Part shown: positions 6,762-14,722 of the stretch, one piece after another
How positions within the stretch are numbered: position 1 is the stretch's first letter
Layout: every line of letters starts with the position of its first letter
From: an uncultured Oscillospiraceae bacterium
GTDB taxonomy: Bacteria; Bacillota; Clostridia; Oscillospirales; Oscillospiraceae
Assembly (NCBI GenBank): GCA_944387225.1
Contig: CALXDY010000106.1
Coordinates: 1-39,835, forward strand
Direction: 5' to 3'
Length of the DNA stretch: 39,835 nt
Made by a program: the position numbers and the translations under genes
Notes under the pieces: generated by a model
What the model was told of the DNA's origin: nothing
The model's input: the letters and a program-made list of their open reading frames with translations, nothing else
Database searches by the model: none

Positions 6762-9512
6762 TCAGTGAGCTTCCGCCCAGCTCCGGCCTACGCCGGCATC
6801 CACCAGCAGCGGGACGGACAGCTCCCACACGCCTTCCATTTCTTCCACGATCAGGCGGCGGATCTGCTCGGCCTCTGCCTGGGGGCATTCCACGATCAGC
6901 TCGTCGTGGACCTGCAGCACAAGCCGGCCCTCCAGCCCCTCCCGTACCAGACGGTCCCGCACCCGGATCATGGCCAGTTTGATCACATCGGCGGCGGTGC
7001 CCTGGATAGGGGCGTTAAGGGCCACCCGCTCTCCAAAGGATCGGGTGTTGAAGTTGGAGGATTTCAGCTCCGGCAGCCAGCGGCGGCGGCCCATCAGGGT
7101 GGTCACATAGCCGTCGGCCTTGGCTTGCTCCACCACGCCGTCCATATAGGCCCGAACCCCGGCGTAATGGGTGAAATACTTATCCATATACTCCTTGGCC
7201 ATGGCGACGGAGACGCCGATGTCCTGGCTGAGGGAGAAGGGGGAGATACCGTAGACGATGCCGAAGTTGACCGCCTTGGCGCTGCGGCGCATGAGGGGGG
7301 TGACCTCCTCCGTGGGTACGCCGAACACCTGGGAGGCGGTGATGGTGTGGATGTCCGCCCCGGAGCGGAAGCCCTGGATCATAGCCTGATCCCCGGCCAT
7401 GTGGGCCAGCAGCCGCAGCTCGATCTGGGAGTAGTCGGCGTCCACCAGCACGTTCCCGGGGGCGGCTACGAACATCTTCCGCAGCTCCGCTCCCAGCTGG
7501 GTGCGGATGGGGATGTTCTGCAGGTTGGGCTCGGTGGAGCTCAGACGTCCGGTGGCGGTCACCGTGTTCTGGAAGGAGGTGTGGATCCGGCCGTCGGGGG
7601 CGATGACCTTGGTCAGCCCGTCCACATAGGTGCTTTTCAGCTTGGTCAGCTGGCGGTAATCCAGCACCGCCTGGACGATGGGGTGCTTGTCCCGCAGCTT
7701 CTCCAGCACGTCGGCGTTGGTGGAATAACCCGTCTTGGTCTTTTTCACCGGGGGCAGCCCCAGCTTGTCGAACAGAATGCGGCCGAACTGCTGGGTGGAA
7801 TTGATGTTGAAGGTTTCACCGGCCAGGTCATAGATCTGGGTCTCGGCGGCCTGGATGCGCTCCTCCAGCATGGCGCCGAAATCGGCCAGAGCCTTTCGGT
7901 CCACCAGTACGCCCGCCAGCTCCATCTCTGCCAGCACCGGGCACAGGGGCAGCTCTACCTGGTGGTAAAGCTGGCTCATGCCCAGCTGCTCCAGCTTCTG
8001 GGACAGGGTCTCATACAGAGCGTCCACCAGGGCGCAGTGGCTGAGCATGGTGCCCATGGGGCCGCTGACCTGGGCAGCTGCTTGTTCCCGGTCTTCCGCG
8101 CCGGCGTAGGGGTCCACACCCGCCGACCGGGCGGCCTCAAAGGCAAACAGGGAGTGGAAGGCGTCGGGAGTCAGGTATTCCTCCGCCTCGGGGAAAACCT
8201 GGTTGAAGTAGGTCATCCCCAGCTTCTCCAGGTCGTAGCTGCCGTCGGTGGGGGCCAGCAGGTAGGCGGCTACCTCCGTGTCAAACAGGATGCCGCCGGG
8301 GGTGATGCCCTGCTCCAGCAGGGTATGAATCAGTTCCTTGGAGCCGTGGACAACCTTCTTGATCTCAGGGGAGAACAGACGGACCAGCAGGTCATTGTAC
8401 CCCTCCAGCCGGCTGGCGAAGAGCAGGGCGCCGTGGCTTTCCTCAGGGCTGAGGTCGCAGGTGACACATACGCCATCCAGATCGGGGAGGGCCAGAACCG
8501 CCACATGATCCCGCCCACGCCACAGCTCCAGCAGAGCCTGGGCCCGGGCTGGGTCATTCACCACCTCGCTGGTACAGGTGACGGAGATGGGCTCCGACGC
8601 TTCCAGAGCCGCTCCAGGGGCCGTCAGGCCGTAGCGGTCAATGAGCTTGGAAAACTCCAGCTCCAGAAACAGATTGTAAAGCTTGTCATTGTCCACCGGA
8701 CGGCGGAGATTGTCCTCCGGACGGAAGTCCAGGGGAGCATCGGTGCGGATGGTGGCCAGGTCATAGGACATGCGGGCCATATCCTCTCCCTCGGCCAGCT
8801 TTTTGATGATTCCGGGCTTGGCGGGGACGCCGGGGGCCATTTCCGGGGTGGGCATGGCGGCGTACAGGGCGTCAATGGAGCCGTACCGGCCGATCAGAGC
8901 CATGGCGGTTTTTTCCCCCACGCCCTTTACGCCGGGAATGTTGTCGCTGGCGTCCCCCATAAGGGCCTTCAGGTCGATAATGTGGATGGGGTCGAAGCCG
9001 TACTCCTCCCGGAAAACGTCGGGGGTCATGTCCCTGGTGGTGGTGCGGCCCATTCGGGTGGATACCAGCTTGACGGTAGTCTCCTCCGTCACCAGCTGGA
9101 GGGAGTCCTTGTCTCCGGTGACTACCTGGGTGGCCCAGCCCTCCGCGGCGTCCCGGCGGGAGATGGTGCCCAGCAGGTCGTCGGCCTCCCGGCCGTCCAT
9201 CTCATACATGGGGATGTTCATGGCGGACAGGACGTCCTTCAGAATGGGCATCTGGCTGGCCAGCTCCTCCGGCATACCCTTCCGCTGAGCCTTGTACTCC
9301 GGATAGGCCAGGTGCCGGAAGGTAGGCGCCTTGCGGTCAAAGGTGACGCACAGCGCGTCAGGGCTGCTTTCATCCAGCAGCTTGTTGAGGATGTTGAGAA
9401 ACCCCAAAATGGCGTTGGTGGGCTGGCCGGAACGGGTGGTCAGGTTCTGACTGACGCCGTAAAAGGCCCGGTTGACAATGGAATTGCCGTCCAGAACCAT
9501 CAGTTTTTTCAT
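6762..9512 (-). CDS. polA: DNA polymerase I
   Basis: A 916-residue family A polymerase for Okazaki-fragment processing and repair. Domain order: 5'-3' exonuclease/flap nuclease (1 to about 290, with MVLDGNSIVNRAFYG and ADDLLGT), a 3'-5' exonuclease-like domain (about 310-500), and the polymerase (about 530-916). Polymerase motifs A (DYSQIELR, catalytic Asp693), B (RRSAKAVNFGIVYG, about 742-755) and C (VHDE, Asp870) are intact. The proofreading domain lacks the acidic DxE site (it reads VAVLALPDLDG), so proofreading is probably absent, as in Bacillus Pol I. The start codon is preceded by GGGAGGA. It has its own promoter and terminator, 87 bases downstream of greA. Confidence 0.98.
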   Translation of the reverse strand: MKKLMVLDGNSIVNRAFYGVSQNLTTRSGQPTNAILGFLNILNKLLDESSPDALCVTFDRKAPTFRHLAYPEYKAQRKGMPEELASQMPILKDVLSAMNIPMYEMDGREADDLLGTISRRDAAEGWATQVVTGDKDSLQLVTEETTVKLVSTRMGRTTTRDMTPDVFREEYGFDPIHIIDLKALMGDASDNIPGVKGVGEKTAMALIGRYGSIDALYAAMPTPEMAPGVPAKPGIIKKLAEGEDMARMSYDLATIRTDAPLDFRPEDNLRRPVDNDKLYNLFLELEFSKLIDRYGLTAPGAALEASEPISVTCTSEVVNDPARAQALLELWRGRDHVAVLALPDLDGVCVTCDLSPEESHGALLFASRLEGYNDLLVRLFSPEIKKVVHGSKELIHTLLEQGITPGGILFDTEVAAYLLAPTDGSYDLEKLGMTYFNQVFPEAEEYLTPDAFHSLFAFEAARSAGVDPYAGAEDREQAAAQVSGPMGTMLSHCALVDALYETLSQKLEQLGMSQLYHQVELPLCPVLAEMELAGVLVDRKALADFGAMLEERIQAAETQIYDLAGETFNINSTQQFGRILFDKLGLPPVKKTKTGYSTNADVLEKLRDKHPIVQAVLDYRQLTKLKSTYVDGLTKVIAPDGRIHTSFQNTVTATGRLSSTEPNLQNIPIRTQLGAELRKMFVAAPGNVLVDADYSQIELRLLAHMAGDQAMIQGFRSGADIHTITASQVFGVPTEEVTPLMRRSAKAVNFGIVYGISPFSLSQDIGVSVAMAKEYMDKYFTHYAGVRAYMDGVVEQAKADGYVTTLMGRRRWLPELKSSNFNTRSFGERVALNAPIQGTAADVIKLAMIRVRDRLVREGLEGRLVLQVHDELIVECPQAEAEQIRRLIVEEMEGVWELSVPLLVDAGVGRSWAEAH

Positions 9513-9560
9513 ATGGCTGTCCTCCCAATGTTTCCCGGAGGGAAATTCGTTCTATTTTTC

Positions 9561-9589
9561 AGTATACCCGCTTTCCGGCGGCGGGGCAA
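9561..9589 (-). promoter_or_regulatory. Promoter for polA
   Basis: On the minus strand TTGCCC (9589-9584), 17-base spacer, TATACT (9566-9561), about 50 bases before the polA start and within the greA-polA gap. Confidence 0.65.
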
Positions 9590-9599
9590 TAGGGCGGAA

Positions 9600-10103
9600 T
9601 CAGTAGCGGTTGAGGGGGATTTCTCCGCTGTCGCTGCCCTTTTCAATGGACTGGATTACCAGGTCGTACCCATAGTCCGGATTGACCTGGATGTGGATGC
9701 GCTCCCCCGCTCGGCGTCCCAGCAGAGCCTTGCCCACCGGGGATTCCTTGCTGATCAGGCCTTTGAGCACATCCTGGCGCATGGTGGTTACGATCTGGTA
9801 TACCTGGGTTTCATCATCTTCCTCCATATATACCGTGACCTTATCATACAGCCCCACCTGATCGGGAGCGGAACGGTCGGAAATGACCACCGCGGTTTTG
9901 ATCATCCGCTCCAGAAACCGGATGCGGCTTTCGTTGCGGTTTTTTTCCTGCTTTGCGGCCTTGTATTCAAAATTTTCGCTGAGATCTCCGAAGGCACGGG
10001 CCTCCTTTACCGCCTCCAGAAGCTGGGGACGCAGGACGATCCGCCGGTGATCCAGCTCCTCCTGCATCAGGCGCAGGTCATTTGGTGTCAGTTCGTTGTG
10101 CAT
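9600..10103 (-). CDS. greA: Transcription elongation factor GreA
   Basis: A 167-residue GreA/GreB-family protein that inserts its coiled coil into the RNA polymerase secondary channel and stimulates cleavage of backtracked RNA. The N-terminal coiled coil (about 5-78) carries the tip motif GDLSENFEYKAAKQ with the Asp and Glu needed for cleavage. The C-terminal FKBP-like domain (about 85-160) includes SPVGKALLGRRAGE, the standard Gre signature. The ATG follows AAAGGAG. Length is slightly above the usual 157-160 residues. No clear promoter lies between the start and the upstream hairpin at 10144-10181, so read-through from the tRNA-Leu promoter is possible. Confidence 0.95.
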   Translation of the reverse strand: MHNELTPNDLRLMQEELDHRRIVLRPQLLEAVKEARAFGDLSENFEYKAAKQEKNRNESRIRFLERMIKTAVVISDRSAPDQVGLYDKVTVYMEEDDETQVYQIVTTMRQDVLKGLISKESPVGKALLGRRAGERIHIQVNPDYGYDLVIQSIEKGSDSGEIPLNRY

Positions 10104-10143
10104 GAACGGCGCTCCTTTCCGGAATGAAACGGCTTACTGGGAC

Positions 10144-10181
10144 AAAACCCCGGAATCCTTGGAAACCAAGGCCTTCCGGGG
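10144..10181 (-). terminator. Second terminator-like hairpin, between tRNA-Leu and greA
   Basis: CCCCGGAA (10148-10155) and CCTTGG (10157-10162) pair with CCAAGG (10166-10171) and TTCCGGGG (10174-10181) across a small internal loop. On the minus strand TTTTGTC follows. It stands 45 bases before greA and could act as an attenuator. Confidence 0.65.
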
Positions 10182-10201
10182 CTGCTGGGGGAGACTGGGA
10201 T

Positions 10202-10231
10202 AAAAAATAGCCACACCCTCAGGTGTGGCTA
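10202..10231 (-). terminator. Terminator of tRNA-Leu
   Basis: On the minus strand TAGCCACACC, loop TGAG, GGTGTGGCTA, then TTTTTT. It starts eight bases beyond the CCA end of the tRNA. Confidence 0.92.
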
Positions 10232-10238
10232 TCATCCG

Positions 10239-10325
10239 TGGTGCGGCTGACGGGAGTCGAACCCGTACGCCCGTCCGGACACAAGCACCTCAAGCTTGCC
10301 AGTCTACCAATTCCAGCACAGCCGC
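10239..10325 (-). tRNA. tRNA-Leu (anticodon GAG)
   Basis: An 87-nt class II tRNA with encoded CCA. The acceptor GCGGCTG pairs perfectly with CAGCCGC, discriminator A. The anticodon stem CAAGC/GCTTG encloses TTGAGGT, giving anticodon GAG. A long variable arm and a T-arm with GGGTTCGACTCCC follow. It reads CUC and CUU codons. Confidence 0.97.
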
Positions 10326-10351
10326 ACGTACATCGCTTACACGACTAGGTA

Positions 10352-10380
10352 ACTATAACCGATTTTCAGGTTTTTGTCAA
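10352..10380 (-). promoter_or_regulatory. Promoter of tRNA-Leu
   Basis: On the minus strand TTGACA (10380-10375), a 17-base spacer and TATAGT (10357-10352), 27 bases before the tRNA. It overlaps the 3' end of the membrane protein gene. Confidence 0.92.
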
Positions 10381-10944
10381 TCTATTTTTTCCGGGTTGGG
10401 GGGAAATGTCCGGGTGATGATGGGGGCGGCGGAGGGCCAGCCAGGAGAGAAAACAGGCGCATCCGCCCCCCACAGGAAGCAGGAGAAACCAGGGGGCCAT
10501 GGAACGGCGCAGAGCCTCCTCCTGGGCACACCACCAGAACAGACCGGTCAGGGGAAGGATGAGGGAAGCCCGGAGGAGAGAGCGGCTGCGTCCGGGGCCC
10601 AGGGAGGAGGAGAGGGAGGTGGAGACCGCCGTTAGGATCAGCCCGGTTCCCACCCCGGCCCAGGCCGGAGCCAGCCAGGGAGGAATGGAGCCGGGGAGAG
10701 CGATAGCAGACAGCACCCCGACAGTGGAGAACGCGGCCATCAGGCTCAGGGCGGTCAGGCCTGCCTGTCGGTACAGGGAGGGGAGCGCTGCCCAAGAGGG
10801 ATGAGACAGCCAGCGGGACAGCGGGTACAGCAGCAGGGCGACTGGGAGACAGAACAGCACATAATCCACCTGAAACAGCCCGTTGATGGCTAAAAGAGTG
10901 TAGACCAACGTCAGAAGCAGGTACCCTCGGGCAGAACGTTCCAT
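10366..10944 (-). CDS. Small multi-pass membrane protein of unknown function
   Basis: A 192-residue hydrophobic protein with about six predicted membrane segments (for example GYLLLTLVYTLLAINGLF, YVLFCLPVALLLYPL, LTALSLMAAFSTVGVLSAIAL, GVGTGLILTAVSTSL, ASLILPLTGLFWWC and FLLLPVGGGCACFLSWLAL) and a short basic, His-rich tail (RRPHHHPD). I do not recognise a family. The ATG at 10944 is chosen for the AGGAGGA site nine bases before it; an in-frame start at 10998 lacks one. It is divergent from the Lrp-type regulator gene, and its 3' end carries the tRNA-Leu promoter. Confidence 0.75.
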   Translation of the reverse strand: MERSARGYLLLTLVYTLLAINGLFQVDYVLFCLPVALLLYPLSRWLSHPSWAALPSLYRQAGLTALSLMAAFSTVGVLSAIALPGSIPPWLAPAWAGVGTGLILTAVSTSLSSSLGPGRSRSLLRASLILPLTGLFWWCAQEEALRRSMAPWFLLLPVGGGCACFLSWLALRRPHHHPDISPQPGKNRLTKT

Positions 10945-11033
10945 CGCACATTCCTCCTGAAAACGGATGAATTTTCCATCTGGGAGAAGTATACCCAAAC
11001 AAGGAACCGGGAAACCCCAGGGGGAGAAATACG

Positions 11034-11062
11034 TTGCCAGTAGGAGAAAAGTGTACTATAAT
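11034..11062 (+). promoter_or_regulatory. Promoter of the Lrp-aminotransferase operon
   Basis: TTGCCA (11034-11039), a 17-base spacer and perfect TATAAT (11057-11062), 50 bases before the Lrp-family start codon. Autoregulation by the Lrp protein is likely for this family but not visible. Confidence 0.88.
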
Positions 11063-11112
11063 AAGATGCACTGAACAAACCGCCCGTTGGGCGGAACGGA
11101 GGGGGAAATAGG

Positions 11113-11592
11113 ATGAACACGCTGTTGGAACTGTTGGAACAGGACTGCACCCAGCCGCCCGCCCAGTTGGCTGCCCAGTGCGGCATGACGGAGGCCCAGG
11201 TAAAAGCGGAGTTGGCCCGTATGGAGAATGACGGAACTATTTTGGGGTACCAGGCCGTTGTGGACTGGGATCGGGTGAACCGGGAGACGGTGACCGCCCT
11301 CATCGAGGTAAAGGTGGTTCCCCAGAGCATTAACGGGTTTGACCGTATTGCGGAGCGGATCTATCAGTATGAAGAGGTAGAGAGTCTGTATCTGATGAGC
11401 GGCTCGTTCGACCTGACGGTGATTATTTCGGGCCGGACCCTGCGGGAGGTGGCCCGGTTTGTGGGGGAGCGTCTGGCCACCATCGACGGAGTTACGGGTA
11501 CGGCTACCCACTTTATCCTGAAAAAGTACAAAGAGAAGCACCTGGTATTTCGTCCCCGGGAGCCTGAAGAAAGGGAGTACATCTTTACATGA
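11113..11592 (+). CDS. Lrp/AsnC-family transcriptional regulator
   Basis: A 159-residue regulator with an N-terminal winged HTH (about 1-55; PPAQLAAQCGMTEAQVKAELARMENDG) and a C-terminal RAM/AsnC ligand-binding domain (about 65-145; ALIEVKV, VESLYLMSGSFDLTVIISG). These proteins form octamers that sense amino acids. GGAGGGGG stands seven bases before the ATG. The gene overlaps the aminotransferase start by four bases (ATGA). The same pairing occurs as alaR-alaT (yugG-yugH) in Bacillus subtilis, so control of the neighbouring aminotransferase by its amino-acid product or substrate is a reasonable inference. Confidence 0.9.
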   Translation: MNTLLELLEQDCTQPPAQLAAQCGMTEAQVKAELARMENDGTILGYQAVVDWDRVNRETVTALIEVKVVPQSINGFDRIAERIYQYEEVESLYLMSGSFDLTVIISGRTLREVARFVGERLATIDGVTGTATHFILKKYKEKHLVFRPREPEEREYIFT

Positions 11593-12776
11593 ATTATGAT
11601 TCCATCCTAAACCAGCGGATTCAGGGGATCAAGCCCTCTGGCATCCGCAAGTTTTTTTTTTTGCTGGAGGAGATGACCGACGCCATTTCCCTGGGCATCG
11701 GGGAGCCGGACTTCGTCACCCCGTGGCACATCCGGGACGCGGGAATCTACTCCCTGGAGCGGGGGCACACCAAGTATACCTCCAATGCCGGTATGCTCCA
11801 GCTGCGGCGGGAGATTGCCGCTTATCTGAAGCGGCGGTTCGACCTGGATTACGACCACAACAGCCAGATCCTGGTGACGGTGGGTGGCAGCGAAGCCATT
11901 GATCTGTCCCTGCGGGTGCTGCTCAATCCGGGGGATGAGGTGATCGTCCCCGCTCCCTCCTTTGTTTGCTACGGTCCTCTTACGGAGATGGCCGGCGGCG
12001 TGCCGGTGTACGTGGAACTGAAGGGGGAGAACCAGTTCCGCCTGACGGCCCAGCAGCTGCGGGAGGCCATTACGCCCAAGACCAAGGCACTGGTGCTGCC
12101 CTTCCCCTCCAATCCCACCGGCGGCATTATGGAGCGGGCTGATTTGGAGGCCATTGCCCAGGTGCTGGAGGGGACGGATATCATGGTGATTTCCGACGAG
12201 ATCTACGCCGAGCTGACCTACGGCCAGCGCCATGTGTCCCCCGCCAACCTGCCCTCCATGTACGACCGGACGGTAGTGGTCAATGGTTTTTCCAAAAGCC
12301 ACGCCATGACCGGCTGGCGGATGGGCTACGTCTGCGCCCCCAAGCCCATTATCGCGGCCATGACCAAGCTGCACCAGTTCGGCATCATGTCCGCCCCTAC
12401 CACCAGCCAGTACGCCGCGGTGGAAGCCATGCGCAACGGAGATCCGGACATTGAGCACATGCAGCGGGAATATGACAGCCGCCGCCGCTATTTGGTGGAG
12501 CAGCTCAACCGCATCGGCCTGGAGTGCTTCGAGCCCAAGGGCGCCTTTTACGTGTTCCCCTGTATCCGGTCCACCGGCCTGACCTCGGAGGAGTTCTGTC
12601 AGCAGTTCCTCATGGAGGAGAAGGTGGCGGTGATCCCGGGCAACGCCTTTGGCCCCGGGGGTGAGGGATATGTGCGGGCGTGCTACGCCGCATCCATGAA
12701 AGATATTGCCGAATCGGTCCGCAGAATGGAAAACTTCCTGGTCAACCTCCGCCGCAGGCAGGGGAAACAGGACTGA
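11589..12776 (+). CDS. PLP-dependent class I aminotransferase (AlaT/aromatic type)
   Basis: A 395-residue fold-type I aminotransferase that moves amino groups between an amino acid and a 2-oxo acid. The PLP-binding Lys236 lies in NGFSKSHAMTGWRMGY. Supporting residues are Asn175 (FPSNPTGG), Asp203 and Tyr206 (ISDEIYAELTY) and the GIGEPDFVTP substrate-loop motif. The whole-protein pattern resembles Bacillus AlaT and PatA-type enzymes; the true substrate (alanine, aspartate or an aromatic amino acid) cannot be fixed by eye. The start overlaps the Lrp gene by ATGA. The next gene is thrH 35 bases on, which would fit a role in serine, threonine or alanine metabolism. Confidence 0.9.
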   Translation: MNYDSILNQRIQGIKPSGIRKFFFLLEEMTDAISLGIGEPDFVTPWHIRDAGIYSLERGHTKYTSNAGMLQLRREIAAYLKRRFDLDYDHNSQILVTVGGSEAIDLSLRVLLNPGDEVIVPAPSFVCYGPLTEMAGGVPVYVELKGENQFRLTAQQLREAITPKTKALVLPFPSNPTGGIMERADLEAIAQVLEGTDIMVISDEIYAELTYGQRHVSPANLPSMYDRTVVVNGFSKSHAMTGWRMGYVCAPKPIIAAMTKLHQFGIMSAPTTSQYAAVEAMRNGDPDIEHMQREYDSRRRYLVEQLNRIGLECFEPKGAFYVFPCIRSTGLTSEEFCQQFLMEEKVAVIPGNAFGPGGEGYVRACYAASMKDIAESVRRMENFLVNLRRRQGKQD

Positions 12777-12811
12777 TTGTGAAATCAACAGTGGGAAAGG
12801 AAGCGAACAGT

Positions 12812-13411
12812 ATGAACATTGTATGCCTGGATATGGAAGGGGGCCTGGTCCCTGAAATCTGGATTGCCTTTGCCGAAGCCAGCGGGATCCCAGAGCTGAA
12901 GCGCACCACCCGGGACGAGCCGGACTATGACAAGCTGATGCGGTACCGCTTGGATATTCTCCGGGAGCATGGCCTGGGACTGAAGGACGTCCAGGCCACC
13001 ATCGCCACCATCGATCCCCTGCCCGGAGCCAAAGAATTCCTGGACGCCCTGCGGGGAGAGGTTCAGGTGCTGATCCTCAGCGACACCTTTGAGGAGTTTG
13101 CCAAGCCCCTGATCGAGAAGCTGGGCCGGCCCACCATTTTCTGCAACTCCCTGGATGTGGCGCCGGACGGCACCATTCTGGGGCATAGAATGCGCTGCCA
13201 GCAGTCCAAGCTGACCACGGTGAAGGCGCTGCAGTCTATCGGGTATGAGACCATCGCCGCCGGCGACAGCTTCAACGACCTGGCCATGATCCAGGCCAGC
13301 AAGGCCGGATTCCTGTTCCGCAGCACCTCCCAGATCAAGGCCGACTTCCCCCAGATTCCCGCCTATGAGGAGTTTGATGAGCTTCTCCGGGCCATTGAGC
13401 AGGCTCTGTGA
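12812..13411 (+). CDS. thrH: Phosphoserine phosphatase / homoserine phosphotransferase ThrH
   Basis: A 199-residue HAD-superfamily enzyme, close to the 205-residue Pseudomonas ThrH. It should release serine from phosphoserine and may transfer the phosphate to homoserine. HAD motif I is DMEG (Asp7, Glu9), the variant DxE seen in ThrH rather than DxD; motif II is SDTF (Ser90-Asp91-Thr92); motif III/IV is GDSFND (Asp152, Asp156). The sequence LVPEIWIAFAE and TTRDEPDYD is characteristic of ThrH. The ATG follows AAAGGAAG; a longer frame starting at 12680 runs inside the aminotransferase gene and is rejected. It lies 35 bases after the aminotransferase and 11 before DUF1015. Confidence 0.9.
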   Translation: MNIVCLDMEGGLVPEIWIAFAEASGIPELKRTTRDEPDYDKLMRYRLDILREHGLGLKDVQATIATIDPLPGAKEFLDALRGEVQVLILSDTFEEFAKPLIEKLGRPTIFCNSLDVAPDGTILGHRMRCQQSKLTTVKALQSIGYETIAAGDSFNDLAMIQASKAGFLFRSTSQIKADFPQIPAYEEFDELLRAIEQAL

Positions 13412-13422
13412 GGGGGGAGACC

Positions 13423-14712
13423 ATGAATCAGCTGTTTGACCGGCTGCCCCTCCGTCCGGCGGATATCCTCCTGCCCTGGGACTGCCCCTATGAGACCTGG
13501 AGCGTGGTGGCCTGCGATCAGTACACCTCCCAGCCGGAATATTGGCAGCGGGTAGAGGAGCGGGTGGGAACCAACCCGTCCACCCTCCGTCTGATCCTGC
13601 CGGAGAGCTGCCTGGAAGGCCCGGACGTGGAGACGGACATCATGTCCATCAACAACACCATGAGTCACTATATCCGGGGGGGCCGCTTTGTCTGCCACCC
13701 CGACGCCCTGTTTTATGTGGAGCGGACCCTGGACAGCGGCAAGCTCCGCCGGGGCCTGATCGGCATGGTGGATCTGGAACAGTACGACTACGAGCCCGGG
13801 TCGGCCGCCCCCATTCGCGCCACGGAGGGAACGGTGCTGTCCCGGATTCCTCCCCGTGTGGCGGTGCGGAAAAACGCGCCCATCGAGCTGCCCCATGTGA
13901 TGCTGCTGATGGACGACCCGGAAAAGACCGTGCTGGAGCCTCTGGGCAGTCAAACGGCAGAAATGACCCCGCTGTATGATTTTGAGCTGATGGAGCGGGG
14001 CGGACATATCCGGGGCTGGAAGCTTACTCAGGATCAGCAGGAGCAGATTGCCCGTGCCCTTACGGAGCTGGCGGATCCTCAGCATCTGCGGGATCGGTAC
14101 CGCCGGGAGGAGACCATGCTCTTTGCCGTGGGAGACGGAAACCACTCGCTGGCCACCGCCAAGGAGTGCTACGAGCGGCAAAAGCGGCTGACCCCGCCGG
14201 AGCAGTGGGCCTCCCTGCCTGCCCGGTACGCCCTGGTGGAGCTGAACAATCTCCACGATGACTCTCTGGAGTTTGAACCCATCCACCGTGTGGTGTTCGG
14301 TGTGGAGCCGGAGCAGCTGGTGCAGGCGTTGGAACAGGCTGCCCGGGATGGGCAGCTCGGCGCCGGACAAGAGGGGCAGCACCAGCTGCCCTGGGTCTCG
14401 GCTGACGGGGAGGGCTGCGTCCGGGTGGATCATCCTGCCGCCCAGCTGCCGGTGGGCACGCTGCAAAACTTCCTGGATGGGTATCTGGAATCCAATCCCC
14501 AGGCCAGGATAGACTACATCCACGGAGACCAGGTGGCCAGGGATCTGGCCCGGGGACGGAAGGACGCCGTGGCCTTCCTGCTGCCTCCCATGGCAAAGGA
14601 GGCGCTGTTCCCCACGGTGGTCTATGATGGGGCGCTGCCCAGAAAGACCTTCTCCATGGGCGAGGCCCATGACAAACGATTTTATTTGGAGGGCCGGAAG
14701 ATCCGGCTGTGA
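13423..14712 (+). CDS. DUF1015 family protein
   Basis: A 429-residue cytoplasmic protein of the DUF1015 family, whose biochemical function is not established. Family marks are the N-terminal FDRLPLRPADILLPW and VVACDQYTSQ, the strongly conserved GDGNHSLATAKECYE near residue 240, and the C-terminal SMGEAHDKRFYLEGRKIRL. GGGGGGAG stands four bases before the ATG. It lies 11 bases after thrH and 10 before ispE. From memory, DUF1015 genes often accompany serine biosynthesis genes (serA, serC) in Bacteroides and Clostridia, which agrees with the phosphoserine phosphatase here. The GDGNH motif suggests a phosphate- or metal-binding site, but that is a guess. Confidence 0.88.
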   Translation: MNQLFDRLPLRPADILLPWDCPYETWSVVACDQYTSQPEYWQRVEERVGTNPSTLRLILPESCLEGPDVETDIMSINNTMSHYIRGGRFVCHPDALFYVERTLDSGKLRRGLIGMVDLEQYDYEPGSAAPIRATEGTVLSRIPPRVAVRKNAPIELPHVMLLMDDPEKTVLEPLGSQTAEMTPLYDFELMERGGHIRGWKLTQDQQEQIARALTELADPQHLRDRYRREETMLFAVGDGNHSLATAKECYERQKRLTPPEQWASLPARYALVELNNLHDDSLEFEPIHRVVFGVEPEQLVQALEQAARDGQLGAGQEGQHQLPWVSADGEGCVRVDHPAAQLPVGTLQNFLDGYLESNPQARIDYIHGDQVARDLARGRKDAVAFLLPPMAKEALFPTVVYDGALPRKTFSMGEAHDKRFYLEGRKIRL

Positions 14713-14722
14713 GGAGAGCACG

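Noticed and set aside
6753..10127. A 1124-codon open frame on the plus strand across polA and greA
   Set aside because: It is the antisense of polA and greA, whose motifs are complete. The frame is open only because of GC-rich codon use; its product is rich in Gly, His and Gln and has no domain.
12680..12811. Upstream extension of thrH
   Set aside because: It lies in another frame of the aminotransferase gene; the ATG at 12812 has a ribosome site and gives the normal ThrH N-terminus.
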